Counted from the first letter of the stretch, positions 37,350 through 46,943 are shown. The stretch is DNA of 64,000 nt from UBA2040 sp963977135 (GCA_963977135.1 CAXBNN010000001.1:558001-622000), one strand, 5' to 3'. The notes: a model not told the origin generated them from the letters alone. Translations and numbers: made by a program.

Positions 37350-38292
37350 GTTTTATTGTTTTCCAAAATAATGTTGCCGCTGTTCCAAGAACTGCAGCAT
37401 TTCTATGATGTAATTCTGATGTTCGAATTTCAATTTTATTTTCAAGGACTTTTAAAATGTCTTTTTCCATGGCAGCTTTGACTTTCCTCGCGAAAAACTC
37501 CCCACTTTGAGCAAGTCCACCAAAAAGAATGTAAGCTTTTGGATCTGAAAAGCAACCAAAATCTGCAAGTGAACTCCCGAGAATTTCTGCGGTAAAGTCA
37601 ACAATTTTTGTTGCGAATTCATCACCTTTTTGGGCACATTCGAAAATAGTCCGTGCTGAAATATGGTCAACATTGTGTATGGTAGAATCTGATGGGAGTT
37701 CTGATTTCCATTCGTTGTATGTGCGAACGACTCCTGTGGATGACGCATACGTTTCAAGACAACCCAAACGACCGCAACCACATTCTCTTCCGTTTTTAAC
37801 CACTCGGATATGGCCAAATTCACCAGCAAATCCATGTTCGCCTTCAATTAAAGTGCCGTTTATTATTATCCCAGAACCTAAGCCAGTACCCAATGTTATG
37901 CAAACAAAATTTTTCAAATCTCTACCTGCACCAAACATCAATTCACCCACGGCCGCTGCATTGGCATCATTTATAAGAATTGCAGGTTTGTGAAATTTAT
38001 TTTCGAAAAGCTCGCAAATTGGTATTATACCTTTCCAACGTAAATTTGGAGCAAATTCAATATTCCCGTCCAAAGCATTGCCATTAGGTGCGCCAATTCC
38101 GATTCCTAATATTTGATGAATATCATGCCTTTCAGTAAGTATTTTATGAATATCGTTCACCATATCTTTGGCTTCTGGATAATCATGGGTTTTAATTATT
38201 TCTTCAAATAGCATTTCCCCATCTTGACTAACCACGCCAAAAGCTGTATTAGTTCCGCCTATATCAATACCTAATGCGTAATGTTTAATCAT
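37342..38292 (-). CDS. ROK-family sugar kinase
   Basis: 316 residues. Phosphate-binding loop GIDIGGTNTAFGVV, second ATP motif ITLGTGLGSGIIING, and the ROK zinc motif CGCGRLGCLETYAS (Cys-x-Cys-G-x-x-G-Cys). No DNA-binding N-terminus, so it is a kinase rather than a repressor. Glucose or mannose are likely substrates given the GH92 neighbour. It overlaps the genes on both sides by 8 bases. Confidence 0.92.
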   Translation of the reverse strand: MIKHYALGIDIGGTNTAFGVVSQDGEMLFEEIIKTHDYPEAKDMVNDIHKILTERHDIHQILGIGIGAPNGNALDGNIEFAPNLRWKGIIPICELFENKFHKPAILINDANAAAVGELMFGAGRDLKNFVCITLGTGLGSGIIINGTLIEGEHGFAGEFGHIRVVKNGRECGCGRLGCLETYASSTGVVRTYNEWKSELPSDSTIHNVDHISARTIFECAQKGDEFATKIVDFTAEILGSSLADFGCFSDPKAYILFGGLAQSGEFFARKVKAAMEKDILKVLENKIEIRTSELHHRNAAVLGTAATLFWKTIKHA

Positions 38293-38947
38293 TTTTTTTG
38301 CTTGTTATGTTCCAATCTGTATAAAAAGCCTTTAGGAAATTTTCCATAAAAGCATGCCTAGTTTCAGCAATTTTTTTGCCCTCAACAGTTTGCATTTTAG
38401 ATTTTAAAAGTAGTAGTTTTTCATAGAAGTGGTTTATAGTATGGCTTTTACTTTTTGCATATTGTTCAAAATTGTCATGCAATATTGGATTTACAGAGGG
38501 ATTGTAGATAGGTCTATTTTTATTACCTCCAAAAGCAAAAGCCCTTGCTATTCCTATGGCTCCAATGGCGTCAAGTCGGTCAGCGTCCTGTATAATTTTG
38601 GTTTCTATTGATAATTCTCCAATTTCTACATTGGCTCCTTTAAACGAAATTTTATCAACCAATTCACAAACATCATAAGAAATTGATTCAGGACAGTTTA
38701 ATTTCTTTAGCCAAATTCTTGCTGCTTCGCCATTCGCATTTAATATACCTCCATTGAATTTATGATCCGAAATATCATGCAATAAAGCCCCTAGATGTAT
38801 GATATCTCTATTTCCTCCTTCAATTTTTTGCAAATGAAGCGACATATCTCTGACTCTGCGTATATGTTCCCAATCATGCCCGGTAGGTTCGTCTTTCCAA
38901 GTATCTTTAAGTTCGGACTCTATCGAATAAATTACGTCTTTAATCAT
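38285..38947 (-). CDS. HD-domain phosphohydrolase (YedJ-like)
   Basis: 220 residues with the metal-binding H...HD...D pattern: HDWEHIRRVRDMSLHL, HLGALLHDISDHKFN and later IIQDADRLDAIGAIG. These match YedJ/YqfO-neighbour type HD hydrolases acting on nucleotides or similar phosphates. It overlaps the ROK kinase by 8 bases and abuts the preceding gene's stop, so it is a member of the same long minus-strand unit. Confidence 0.88.
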   Translation of the reverse strand: MIKDVIYSIESELKDTWKDEPTGHDWEHIRRVRDMSLHLQKIEGGNRDIIHLGALLHDISDHKFNGGILNANGEAARIWLKKLNCPESISYDVCELVDKISFKGANVEIGELSIETKIIQDADRLDAIGAIGIARAFAFGGNKNRPIYNPSVNPILHDNFEQYAKSKSHTINHFYEKLLLLKSKMQTVEGKKIAETRHAFMENFLKAFYTDWNITSKKND

Positions 38948-39970
38948 TTACTTAAGATTAAAAAGATGAATACGTCCTTTTGTAGTGCTTGCCGCTAGTT
39001 TTCCATCGAACTCGCAAAGAGTAAAATAATTACCCTTTACAAATGATGACCATGTTTTCCCTTTGTTTTTTGAAAAATCGATGCCATTCGTTCCGCAGCA
39101 ATACAAAATGCCGTCTATTTCAGATACATTCGATCGATATCCATTTGGATTTATTTTTGGAGAAAACCAGGTTAGTCCTCCATCCTTACTAATCCGGCAT
39201 GTGTTTGAAGGTTCATCAGGTTTTAAATAATCACCACCGACTGAAATAATAATTCTATTTTTAGTTATGGTAAAAGAATATGCACCGCAAGTAGGGCATG
39301 AGCTATATCCCATGGAATTAGAAAACCAACTTTCGCCAGCGTTATTGGATCTGAAATACCGAGATGAGTCGCCACCAGAAACAAATGTAAAAATTGAGGG
39401 GCCTAACATTTTGACATTTGTGCCGCTTGCTGCAAAACCAGCTTCACCATCAAAAGCAAATGGACTGTTCTTTATTGATTCCCATGTTTCTCCCCAGTTA
39501 AGGCTCTTAAATAAAGAAAACTTATTGTTTACTGGATCGCCCATCATAAATATCGTGTTTCCAGAATAATCAATACCGTCCAAAAAGACACCATCAAAAG
39601 GAGTCTTAAAAAGCTTGTCTGATTTCTCGAGTTTGTAGCTTGTTACTTCACTGGAATCGCCAACAGCAACAATTACAATCTTATTTTCATTAAAAATTAT
39701 ATCTCGGTATTCCTTTTCAGGAGTAGAAAACATAGAATAAATGTTTTTTGATTCTTTTGGGTAGAAATATACTTTTCCATCGGAAGCAGCAATAATCAAT
39801 TCTTTCTCTGTAGCGAAAATAGCGCGGGAATGGGTTTTCGGGTTGTTAGCGTATTCAATCGTAAGTAAGGGACTACTAACTTTGATATTCTTTTGTGTTG
39901 CGCATGAATTCAACATAGCAACGAATGAAAGAAGAAGACTAAACGCGAAACTTACTTTTAAACTTTTCAT
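38948..39970 (-). CDS. Beta-propeller (BNR/YCF48-like) lipoprotein
   Basis: 340 residues. Lipoprotein signal with lipobox (VAMLNSC, Cys23). The mature part shows repeated BNR-like units with the pattern S-x-D-x-G-x-x-W (SLNWGETWESI, SNNAGESWFSN, SKDGGLTWFS, SKNKGKTWSSF), a sortilin/sialidase-like propeller. No sialidase catalytic residues are evident, so it is a likely binding or scaffold protein. It overlaps the acyltransferase gene upstream by 32 bases. Confidence 0.85.
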   Translation of the reverse strand: MKSLKVSFAFSLLLSFVAMLNSCATQKNIKVSSPLLTIEYANNPKTHSRAIFATEKELIIAASDGKVYFYPKESKNIYSMFSTPEKEYRDIIFNENKIVIVAVGDSSEVTSYKLEKSDKLFKTPFDGVFLDGIDYSGNTIFMMGDPVNNKFSLFKSLNWGETWESIKNSPFAFDGEAGFAASGTNVKMLGPSIFTFVSGGDSSRYFRSNNAGESWFSNSMGYSSCPTCGAYSFTITKNRIIISVGGDYLKPDEPSNTCRISKDGGLTWFSPKINPNGYRSNVSEIDGILYCCGTNGIDFSKNKGKTWSSFVKGNYFTLCEFDGKLAASTTKGRIHLFNLK

Positions 39971-40862
39971 ATTGCTCTTTTCTTAACTTTTCGAGGTCTG
40001 AAGGGACTTCTCTTTTCCAACGTTTGTGCGACCAAATCCAAAATGCAGGTTCGGCAGTAATATCATTTTCCAAAGAAGCAACATGGGTTTCTGTAATTTT
40101 TCCATATTCCTCTTTTTTAGGATTATCGGTAATAGGTTCAAAAATCACCTCGTAATACCCACGCCGCACTTTTTTCATATGCAAATAAACAACAGCATAA
40201 TTGTATTCATGAGCTATCTGCTCTGCTCCAAAAGCAATCGCTGTAGGCTGATTTAAAAATCTTGTCCAATAGGATTTTAAAGAATCTCCAGGACTTTGAT
40301 CGGCAAGAACCAACAACGAAACTGGTGTGCTTTTTTGATCGATAAGTGTTTGTTTGAAATTTTTAGCGTTAACTATTTTCATTCCAAATCGACTTCTGCG
40401 TTGATTTATTTTTTTGTCCCAAAATGAATTGGTCATTGGCATTCCAATACCAACAGCTTGATGGGCAAAAAGGAAGTTTTGAGCGCATATGATCCATTCC
40501 CAGTTATTGTAATGTCCTCCTACGAAAATTACATTTTTCCCTTGAATATAGAGTTGGTCAATAGAATCGCGGTTTAAAACATGAATTCGTTTCTTGAGTT
40601 CCATTTTGGAAATAGTAAGGTTCTTAACCGCTTCGGCTAATAAATCTGTAAAATGGTGATAAAACTTACGTTCAATAGATTTGTGCTGACGTGAATTGAG
40701 CTCAGGGAAAGAGTTTTTAATATTTTCTCTAACAACCTCGCGTCGATAGGGAATAATTGTAATTAATAAAAGAAAGAAAAAGTCAGTAAAAATGTAGAGT
40801 AACCACAAAGGAAGCAGTGAAATTGGGAGAACAAGAAGATAATAAGCCAGTTTGGACAACAT
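39939..40862 (-). CDS. Lipid A acyltransferase (LpxL/HtrB-like)
   Basis: 307 residues, N-terminal membrane anchor, and the acyltransferase motif GGHYNNWEW (H-x4-E). Adds a secondary acyl chain to lipid A or a related glycolipid at the inner membrane. It is a paralogue of the gene at 42148, with aligned starts (LVLPISLLPLW vs VVLPISYLPFT) and matching FLNQPTA/FLNQPTG and SHKRWK/SHRRWK segments. rarA lies between the two; gap to rarA is 5 bases. Confidence 0.91.
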   Translation of the reverse strand: MLSKLAYYLLVLPISLLPLWLLYIFTDFFFLLLITIIPYRREVVRENIKNSFPELNSRQHKSIERKFYHHFTDLLAEAVKNLTISKMELKKRIHVLNRDSIDQLYIQGKNVIFVGGHYNNWEWIICAQNFLFAHQAVGIGMPMTNSFWDKKINQRRSRFGMKIVNAKNFKQTLIDQKSTPVSLLVLADQSPGDSLKSYWTRFLNQPTAIAFGAEQIAHEYNYAVVYLHMKKVRRGYYEVIFEPITDNPKKEEYGKITETHVASLENDITAEPAFWIWSHKRWKREVPSDLEKLRKEQYEKFKSKFRV

Positions 40863-40867
40863 GTAAT

Positions 40868-42151
40868 CTATTTGTATTTGTCTCCCCAGCGGTCTTGAAT
40901 GTATTTTTCAATCTCCTTTTCTCTGCTGTTGCTTCCTGCTTCAAAAAATCGAGTATTCTCCAATCCTTCAGGCATGAATTCTTGTTGCACAAAATTTCCT
41001 GGGTAGTTGTGCGAATATAAATAATCTTTACCATATCCAAGCTCCTTCATCAATTTCGTTGGAGCATTTCTCAAATGAAGAGGAATAGGAAGGTTGCCAC
41101 TTTTCTTGACTTCGGCTTGTGCATTGTTAATTGCCATGTAGGAAGCATTTCCTTTTGGACTGGTCGCTAAATAAACCACACATTGCGCCAAAATAATTCT
41201 ACTTTCTGGCCATCCAACTGTGTTAACTGCTTGAAAACAGTTGTTTGCCAATATCAACGCCGTAGGATTTGCGACCCCAATATCTTCGGCTGCGGAGATA
41301 ATTAATCGTCGAGCGATAAATTTTGGATCCTCACCACCTTCAACCATTCTTGCAAGCCAATAAATTGCCGCATCAGCATCGCTGCCACGAATTGATTTTA
41401 TAAAAGCTGAGATTATATCGTAATGCTGTTCACCGTCCTTGTCGTACCGAGCAATGTTTTCTTGCGCAATTTGAGTCACAACCTCGTTCGTTACAATTAT
41501 TTCTTCGTTCCTTGAAAAAGAACTGATAACCATTTCAAAGACATTCAAAAGCTTTCTAGAATCTCCGCCAGATATTGCCATTAAGGCACCTGTTTCTTCA
41601 AGTTTTATCTTTTTCGTTTTTAAAATCTCGTCTTCTTTAATGGCTCGATCTAAAATTAATGCCAATTCATCTTTACCATGTGCTTCAAGCGTGTAGACTT
41701 GACAGCGGGATAATAGCGCTGAGATAACCTCAAAAGAAGGATTCTCCGTTGTTGCACCAATAAGGGTTATTGTACCTTTTTCAACTGCTCCGAGTAAAGA
41801 ATCTTGCTGTGATTTAGAAAAACGATGAATCTCATCAATAAAAAGAATGGTTCCGTTTTGCTGGTACATTCCTCCTGAAGAAGCTTTTTGAATTATTTCA
41901 CGAACATCTTTAACACCACTAGAGATTGCCGATAAGGTATAGAAAGGTCGTTTGAGTTTGTCAGCAATAATTTGTGCTAATGTAGTTTTTCCAACACCTG
42001 GTGGTCCCCAAAGAATAATGGAAGGTAAAACTCCGGATTCCAATGCTCTTCTTAAAGACGCACCTTCTGCTAATATGTGATTTTGACCAATGTATTCATC
42101 CAAAGTTTTCGGCCGCATACGCTCCGCCAATGGAGTCATTGATGATATCAT
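40868..42151 (-). CDS. rarA: Replication-associated recombination protein A (AAA+ ATPase)
   Basis: 427 residues with ATG at 42151. Walker A WGPPGVGKTTLAQ, Walker B ILFIDEIHRFSKSQQD, sensor GATTENPSFEV and the C-terminal tetramerisation domain (HYDIISAFIKSIRGSDADAA). RarA/MgsA acts at stalled forks with SSB. An ATG 42 bases further upstream in frame exists (42193), but the 42151 start forms an ATGA overlap with the acyltransferase stop and gives the family N-terminus, so it is preferred. Confidence 0.94.
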   Translation of the reverse strand: MISSMTPLAERMRPKTLDEYIGQNHILAEGASLRRALESGVLPSIILWGPPGVGKTTLAQIIADKLKRPFYTLSAISSGVKDVREIIQKASSGGMYQQNGTILFIDEIHRFSKSQQDSLLGAVEKGTITLIGATTENPSFEVISALLSRCQVYTLEAHGKDELALILDRAIKEDEILKTKKIKLEETGALMAISGGDSRKLLNVFEMVISSFSRNEEIIVTNEVVTQIAQENIARYDKDGEQHYDIISAFIKSIRGSDADAAIYWLARMVEGGEDPKFIARRLIISAAEDIGVANPTALILANNCFQAVNTVGWPESRIILAQCVVYLATSPKGNASYMAINNAQAEVKKSGNLPIPLHLRNAPTKLMKELGYGKDYLYSHNYPGNFVQQEFMPEGLENTRFFEAGSNSREKEIEKYIQDRWGDKYK

Positions 42152-43023
42152 ACTGGTTTTTCGTGTTTCCAACGTCTGTGGGACCAAAGCCAATATTCTG
42201 GATTCTCAGCAATAACCATTTCTAGGTATTTTGTATGTTGATCCAATACAAAGCCTTCATCTACTTCGGTAGGATTTTCAGTAATCGGGTAGAAACTTAC
42301 CTCGTAGAATCCTCTTTTTCGTTTTCGAATGCAACCGAAAAGAACAACTTGATCTAATTTTGAAGCCAATCGTTCGGTTCCTGTCATCCAACCAGTTGGT
42401 TGATTCAAGAAAGTATTCCAATATGCTTTTTTAGGTGCATGTGGGGATTGGTCGTTCACCATAATACTCATAGTTGGTACTTTAGGTGTTTTTACCAATT
42501 TTCTAGGCACTTCTTTCATACTCATCATTTTTATACCAAAACGTTGACGAGATTTAAGAAGTACACGGTTGAAAAAATCATTTTTTAATGGCTGGTAGGC
42601 TGCAAAAACTTTGTGTTTCATTTGTTGCGCTAGTCCTACAGCGTAATATTCCCAATTGTTATAGTGTCCGCATAGAACCATAACGCTTCTTCCTTCTTCG
42701 AAATACTTATTGGGAACTTCTGGATTAAGAATGGCGCATCTTCGGATTATTTCTTTGTTGGAAATGGTCAATGATTTAACACTTTCAACCAAGAAATCTG
42801 CAAAGTGACGGTAAAATCCTTTTTCTATTTTCTTTAATTCCTTATCCGAAAGTTCGGGAAAAGAATTTTTCAGATTGTTGTGCACGATTTTCTTTCGATA
42901 TCCAACAACATAATAGGTTAGGTAATATACAAAATCGGCCAACCAATAAAGGACAGTAAAGGGTAAATACGAAATGGGTAAAACCACACCGTAATAAAGA
43001 ATTTTGCTAAAAAAGCTGCCCAT
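42148..43023 (-). CDS. Lipid A acyltransferase (LpxL/HtrB-like), second copy
   Basis: 291 residues from ATG at 43023 (MGSFFSKILYYGVV). The H-x4-E motif is CGHYNNWEY. An upstream in-frame ATG (43083) would place a TAnnTTTG box inside the coding region and gives an N-terminus absent from the paralogue at 39939, so the shorter form is chosen. Function as for its paralogue; two copies could attach different acyl chains. Confidence 0.9.
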   Translation of the reverse strand: MGSFFSKILYYGVVLPISYLPFTVLYWLADFVYYLTYYVVGYRKKIVHNNLKNSFPELSDKELKKIEKGFYRHFADFLVESVKSLTISNKEIIRRCAILNPEVPNKYFEEGRSVMVLCGHYNNWEYYAVGLAQQMKHKVFAAYQPLKNDFFNRVLLKSRQRFGIKMMSMKEVPRKLVKTPKVPTMSIMVNDQSPHAPKKAYWNTFLNQPTGWMTGTERLASKLDQVVLFGCIRKRKRGFYEVSFYPITENPTEVDEGFVLDQHTKYLEMVIAENPEYWLWSHRRWKHEKPV

Positions 43024-43040
43024 TTTTAATTTCTGAGCGG

Positions 43041-43048
43041 CAAAAATA
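43041..43048 (-). promoter_or_regulatory. -7 promoter box (TATTTTTG) of the acyltransferase-rarA operon
   Basis: Minus-strand TATTTTTG fits TAnnTTTG, 17 bases before the preferred ATG at 43023. It probably drives the closely packed run acyltransferase, rarA, acyltransferase, propeller, HD, ROK, GH92. Confidence 0.5.
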
Positions 43049-43119
43049 CTTTTTTCACGCCGAACTGGAATAGAAATCTCCATAAACTGAGGTATTTTAT
43101 TCAGAAACGTAAAAAAATG

Positions 43120-43698
43120 TTAATTGTTGTTTGGATTGACAGGGATTTGAGAAAACATCTTGTATTTGCCTCCAAGTTCTTGCAAACATTTTTGCCAAAG
43201 GTTGTTTTTACTCGTGTCCATGATTAAATTGGTCATGTCAGATTTAACAACTATCCATGATTTTTCTGCAATTTCATCATCTAATTGGTTTTTTGACCAG
43301 CCAGAATAGCCTAGAAAAAACCGAACTTTTGTTTCTGGATTTGGAGTGGATTTAAGCTGTTCTATAAGAACTTCATAGTCTCCACCAATAAAAATCTTGT
43401 CTGAAACTTTAATACTATTAGGAATTTTTTCGCCTAATGTGTGAATGTAGAATAGATTTTTTACGTCAACCGGGCCGCCAATGCTTATTCTAGAATCGAT
43501 TTTTATCAATTCTTCGGAAAAATCTTCAAAGTTGATATCTAAATAATTGTTTAATACGAAGCCAAAGCTTCCTTCCGCGTTGTATTCACAAATTAAGATA
43601 ACGCTTCGTTTAAAATAATCAGAATCCATAAATGGTTCGGCAACAAGAAGGTATCCTTGTTTTGGTTGAAGATTGTTTTCGAAATTTAAATCGAGCAA
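43120..43698 (-). CDS. YqgE/AlgH family protein (UPF0301)
   Basis: 192 residues. Family motifs QGYLLVAEPFMDSDYFKRSV at the N-terminus, GSFGFVLNNYLD in the middle and SIGGPVDVKNLFYIH followed by FFLGYSGWSKNQLDDE. Function is unassigned in the family. The only upstream start codon in frame is a TTG at 43698; N-terminal residues LDLNFENNL before the domain are consistent with it. It stands alone, divergent from the GH3 gene. Confidence 0.9.
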   Translation of the reverse strand: MLDLNFENNLQPKQGYLLVAEPFMDSDYFKRSVILICEYNAEGSFGFVLNNYLDINFEDFSEELIKIDSRISIGGPVDVKNLFYIHTLGEKIPNSIKVSDKIFIGGDYEVLIEQLKSTPNPETKVRFFLGYSGWSKNQLDDEIAEKSWIVVKSDMTNLIMDTSKNNLWQKCLQELGGKYKMFSQIPVNPNNN

Positions 43699-43800
43699 GT
43701 TTTTGATTTTCCTGTAATTTAATAGAAATATCTGAATTGTCTATGATTCAATTATATTTTTATTTGATGATTTCTGGGTGTAATGAATTGAAGATTTAGA

Positions 43801-43819
43801 TATTGTACATTTGACAATA
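43801..43819. promoter_or_regulatory. Operator candidate D, upstream of GH3-regulator operon
   Basis: TATTGTACATTTGACAATA is an inverted repeat with the same 7-5-7 layout as the strong copies (TATTGTA left, GACAATA right; one mismatch in the right half). It ends 43 bases before the GH3 ATG, so the regulator gene itself would be autoregulated. Confidence 0.6.
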
Positions 43820-43862
43820 AATAGCTACTTTCGTATTTGTATCCTGAAAAATTGGTGAATCC

Positions 43863-46157
43863 ATGCAATTCAATTCTATAAAAATTTCCCTTTTTTCATT
43901 GTTGTTTATAAGCATCAATGCGATTGGACAATCTGCCTTTCCGTTAAATAAGGCGCATGAAAAAAAGATAAAACAATTGATTAGAAAAATGTCCGTTGCA
44001 GAGAAAGTTGGACAGACATGTCAAATAACTTTAGATGCCATTCTAGTCACAGATAAAAATGGGAAAACTACCGAGCCAGCGCAAATTGACATTGATAAAA
44101 TTGATGAAGCTTTTTCAAAATACAAAATTGGCTCAATACTCAATGTAAGTTCACACACCTTAAAAATGGAAGAATGGACTTCAATACACAAAGAAATAAA
44201 AGCCGCAGCCATTCGAAACAACTTGAAGACTCCCATAATTTATGGAATTGACGCAATTCATGGCGTGAATTACACTGTTGGAGGAACTCTTTTTCCTCAA
44301 GAAATAGGCCTTGCGGCAACTTGGAATAGGGAATTGGCTAGACAATTTGCACAAGTTACCGCTTATGAAGCGAGAGCCTCGGGATTGCCTTGGAATTTCT
44401 CTCCTGTACTGGATTTAGGAAGACAACCTCTTTGGTCGCGTTATTTTGAGACGCTTGGAGAAGATCCATTTTTGGCAAGCGTATTAGGCAAACAAATAAT
44501 TTTTGGTTATCAAGGTAACTCCGAAATAGATAATTATCATGTTGCAGCATGTTTAAAACACTTTGTTGGGTATAGCGCACCCTTTTCTGGAAGAGACAGA
44601 ACACCAGCTTGGATTCCAGAAAAATATATGGAAGAGTTGTATTTGCCGCCTTTCAAATCGGCTATTGATGCTGGTGCCATGACGCTTATGATAAACAGTG
44701 GTGACGTGAACGGCATACCTGGTCACGCGAATAAACATTTGTTAACTGATGTTCTGAAGAAAGAGTGGGGTTTTAGAGGATTTACTGTCTCGGATTGGGA
44801 GGATTTCATTATGCTTCAGACTGTTCATAATGTGAGTGAAAATATTGAAGAAGCTATTGTCCTTGGATTCAATTCTGGCGTTGACATGAGCATGGTCCCT
44901 AATAATCCACAATACAAGGAGTATTGTGAATCGATGAATAGTGCGATATCTTCTAAGAAGATTTCAAAGAAACGTTTAAACGACGCTACTTCTAGAATAT
45001 TAAGGGTAAAAATGGCTCTTGGTCTTTTTGATGAAAAAGAAGAGGTGAGCTATCCAAATTTCGGATCAGAGGATCATAAACTGATGGCCTACAATTCTGC
45101 TTTGGAATCAATCACATTCCTTAAAAATAAATCAAGTGTTCTTCCGCTTTCCAAGAATTCTAAAATACTTATCGCTGGACCAACTGCCAATAATTTAATT
45201 TATTTGAATGGGGCATGGACCCATACTTGGCAAGGTGCAGATAGCGCTTACAATACTATTGGAGGAAAAACTATTTTGGAAGCATTTCAAGCGGAAAATG
45301 GTAAAGAAAATTGCCTTTACTCAATTGGGGCTGATTTGAAATATGAGAACGGTTGGGAAACTTCTACCCTGATTGACACCTTCGATTTTATTGAAAAATC
45401 GAAACAAGTTGAGGTTATAGTATTATGCTTAGGTGAAATGCCAGCCACTGAAAAGCCAGGTGACATTCATTCTTTACATTTGCCAAAAGCACAAATAAAA
45501 TTGGCTGAAATAGCTTATCGAACTGGGAAACCAGTGATTTTAGTTTTGGCAGAAGGTAGGCCTCGAATAATTCATTCTATCGTTGAAAAGGCTGATGCCA
45601 TTGTCCAATGTTATTTACCTGGTGACTATGGAGGTGAGGCTTTGACTGATTTGCTTTTTGGCAATGAAAACCCTAGCGGAAAACTTCCTTATACTTATCC
45701 AAAATACGATGGAGTAATTGAATTTTATGATAGACCGAAAAGTGTCGATCGTTCAGGGAAATCGGATAACTTTGATGCTTTTGATCCTGAATGGGAATTT
45801 GGAACGGGATTAAGCTATACCACTTTTTCGTATTCTAATTTAAGCCTGTCATCAACAACTTTTAATTCAAACGATGAAATTCAAGTATCTGTTACTGTAA
45901 AAAATACAGGGCCAAGATCTGGAAAGGAAGTCGTTCAACTTTACATTTCTGATAAAAAAGCATCAGAGGTTCCAGCAGGTAAAAGGCTAAAAGGATTTGA
46001 AAAAATATTTTTAAAAGCAGGTGAAAGCAAAATAATTAATTTCACGGTCGAATCTAAAGATTTACAATATTACAATTCAAAAGAGGGCTGGTTATCAGAA
46101 CCTGGAATTTTTGAAATAGCAATTGGTAATCAAAAGGTTCAATTTGAGATAAAATAA
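43863..46157 (+). CDS. GH3 beta-glucosidase, exported
   Basis: 764 residues: signal peptide (1-22), GH3 N-terminal barrel, GH3 C-terminal domain and a fibronectin III-like domain (about 665-764). The nucleophile is D311 in GFTVSDWED; the sugar-binding KHF motif (CLKHFVGYSAP) is present. It releases glucose from the non-reducing end of beta-glucans, most likely in the periplasm. It is followed 8 bases later by the Nudix-type regulator, and preceded by an operator-like repeat. No T9SS tail. Confidence 0.94.
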   Translation: MQFNSIKISLFSLLFISINAIGQSAFPLNKAHEKKIKQLIRKMSVAEKVGQTCQITLDAILVTDKNGKTTEPAQIDIDKIDEAFSKYKIGSILNVSSHTLKMEEWTSIHKEIKAAAIRNNLKTPIIYGIDAIHGVNYTVGGTLFPQEIGLAATWNRELARQFAQVTAYEARASGLPWNFSPVLDLGRQPLWSRYFETLGEDPFLASVLGKQIIFGYQGNSEIDNYHVAACLKHFVGYSAPFSGRDRTPAWIPEKYMEELYLPPFKSAIDAGAMTLMINSGDVNGIPGHANKHLLTDVLKKEWGFRGFTVSDWEDFIMLQTVHNVSENIEEAIVLGFNSGVDMSMVPNNPQYKEYCESMNSAISSKKISKKRLNDATSRILRVKMALGLFDEKEEVSYPNFGSEDHKLMAYNSALESITFLKNKSSVLPLSKNSKILIAGPTANNLIYLNGAWTHTWQGADSAYNTIGGKTILEAFQAENGKENCLYSIGADLKYENGWETSTLIDTFDFIEKSKQVEVIVLCLGEMPATEKPGDIHSLHLPKAQIKLAEIAYRTGKPVILVLAEGRPRIIHSIVEKADAIVQCYLPGDYGGEALTDLLFGNENPSGKLPYTYPKYDGVIEFYDRPKSVDRSGKSDNFDAFDPEWEFGTGLSYTTFSYSNLSLSSTTFNSNDEIQVSVTVKNTGPRSGKEVVQLYISDKKASEVPAGKRLKGFEKIFLKAGESKIINFTVESKDLQYYNSKEGWLSEPGIFEIAIGNQKVQFEIK

Positions 46158-46165
46158 TATAGTTA

Positions 46166-46867
46166 ATGGCAATGTATAAAATAGACTTCAATAATTTCTT
46201 TACTTACTCATTTTCAGTTGACTGTGTTATTTTTGGGTATCGAAATGGTCAAATTCATGTTTTATTAATAAAGCGTTCAATGGAACCTTACGACGGGCAT
46301 TGGGCTATACCAGGAGATTTAGTTTATCCCGATGAAGACATAACTGATGCAGCAAGTCGAATATTGATGGAGTTAACAAAAATACATGATATAGAATTGC
46401 ACCAAAGTCAGACTTTTGGAGATCCAAACCGACACCCGCAAGGAAGAGTTATTACTACAGCTTATTTTGCATTGATGCGAATAGATGATTTTCAAGTTGA
46501 GGCTTCGTCATGGGCAGGTGAGGCAAAATGGGAGCCAATCCATGAAGTTCCAAATTTAGCTTTCGATCATAATTTAATATTGAATTCGACCTTTGAATTA
46601 TTGAAGCAAAAATTAGCTAATAATCCTATTTGTTTTGATTTGCTCCCGCAAAAATTCACGTTGAATGAAATGCAACAGCTTTATGAGTATGCTTACGATT
46701 CTGAAATGGACAAAGCAAATTTTAGAAAAAAGATTAAATCTATCCCATTAATTGATCACAAGGAGAAACAAGTAAACGTTAAACACAGGCCAGCAAAACT
46801 ATTCTCTTTTGATGAAAAAGAATATAACAATTTGTTGGAAATGTATGATTATCAGTTTAAAATGTAA
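46166..46867 (+). CDS. NrtR-like transcriptional regulator (degenerate Nudix domain plus winged helix)
   Basis: 233 residues. Residues 1-145 form a Nudix fold, but the catalytic box is broken: the region corresponding to G-x5-E-x7-REUxEE reads GDLVYPDEDITDAASRILME, without the paired Glu. Residues about 150-233 are the winged-helix DNA-binding domain (NEMQQLYEYAYDSEMDKANF ... PAKLFSFDEKEY). Bacteroidetes members of this family, such as arabinose regulator AraR, sense sugars. Its operators are probably the inverted repeats at 43801, 46883, 56005 and 60641. Confidence 0.9.
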   Translation: MAMYKIDFNNFFTYSFSVDCVIFGYRNGQIHVLLIKRSMEPYDGHWAIPGDLVYPDEDITDAASRILMELTKIHDIELHQSQTFGDPNRHPQGRVITTAYFALMRIDDFQVEASSWAGEAKWEPIHEVPNLAFDHNLILNSTFELLKQKLANNPICFDLLPQKFTLNEMQQLYEYAYDSEMDKANFRKKIKSIPLIDHKEKQVNVKHRPAKLFSFDEKEYNNLLEMYDYQFKM

Positions 46868-46881
46868 ATTTTAACACTTAG

Positions 46882-46904
46882 TTATTGTATTTTGTACAAT
46901 ATTA
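46882..46904. promoter_or_regulatory. Operator A, upstream of the T9SS glycan-binding gene
   Basis: Contains the 19-base inverted repeat TATTGTATTTTGTACAATA (46883-46901). The whole 23-base stretch is identical to 56004-56026. It ends 39 bases before the ATG at 46944 and begins 14 bases after the regulator stop. Confidence 0.8.
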
Positions 46905-46943
46905 TGTAAATTGCATCATATTTAATTAATAATATTTAAACAT

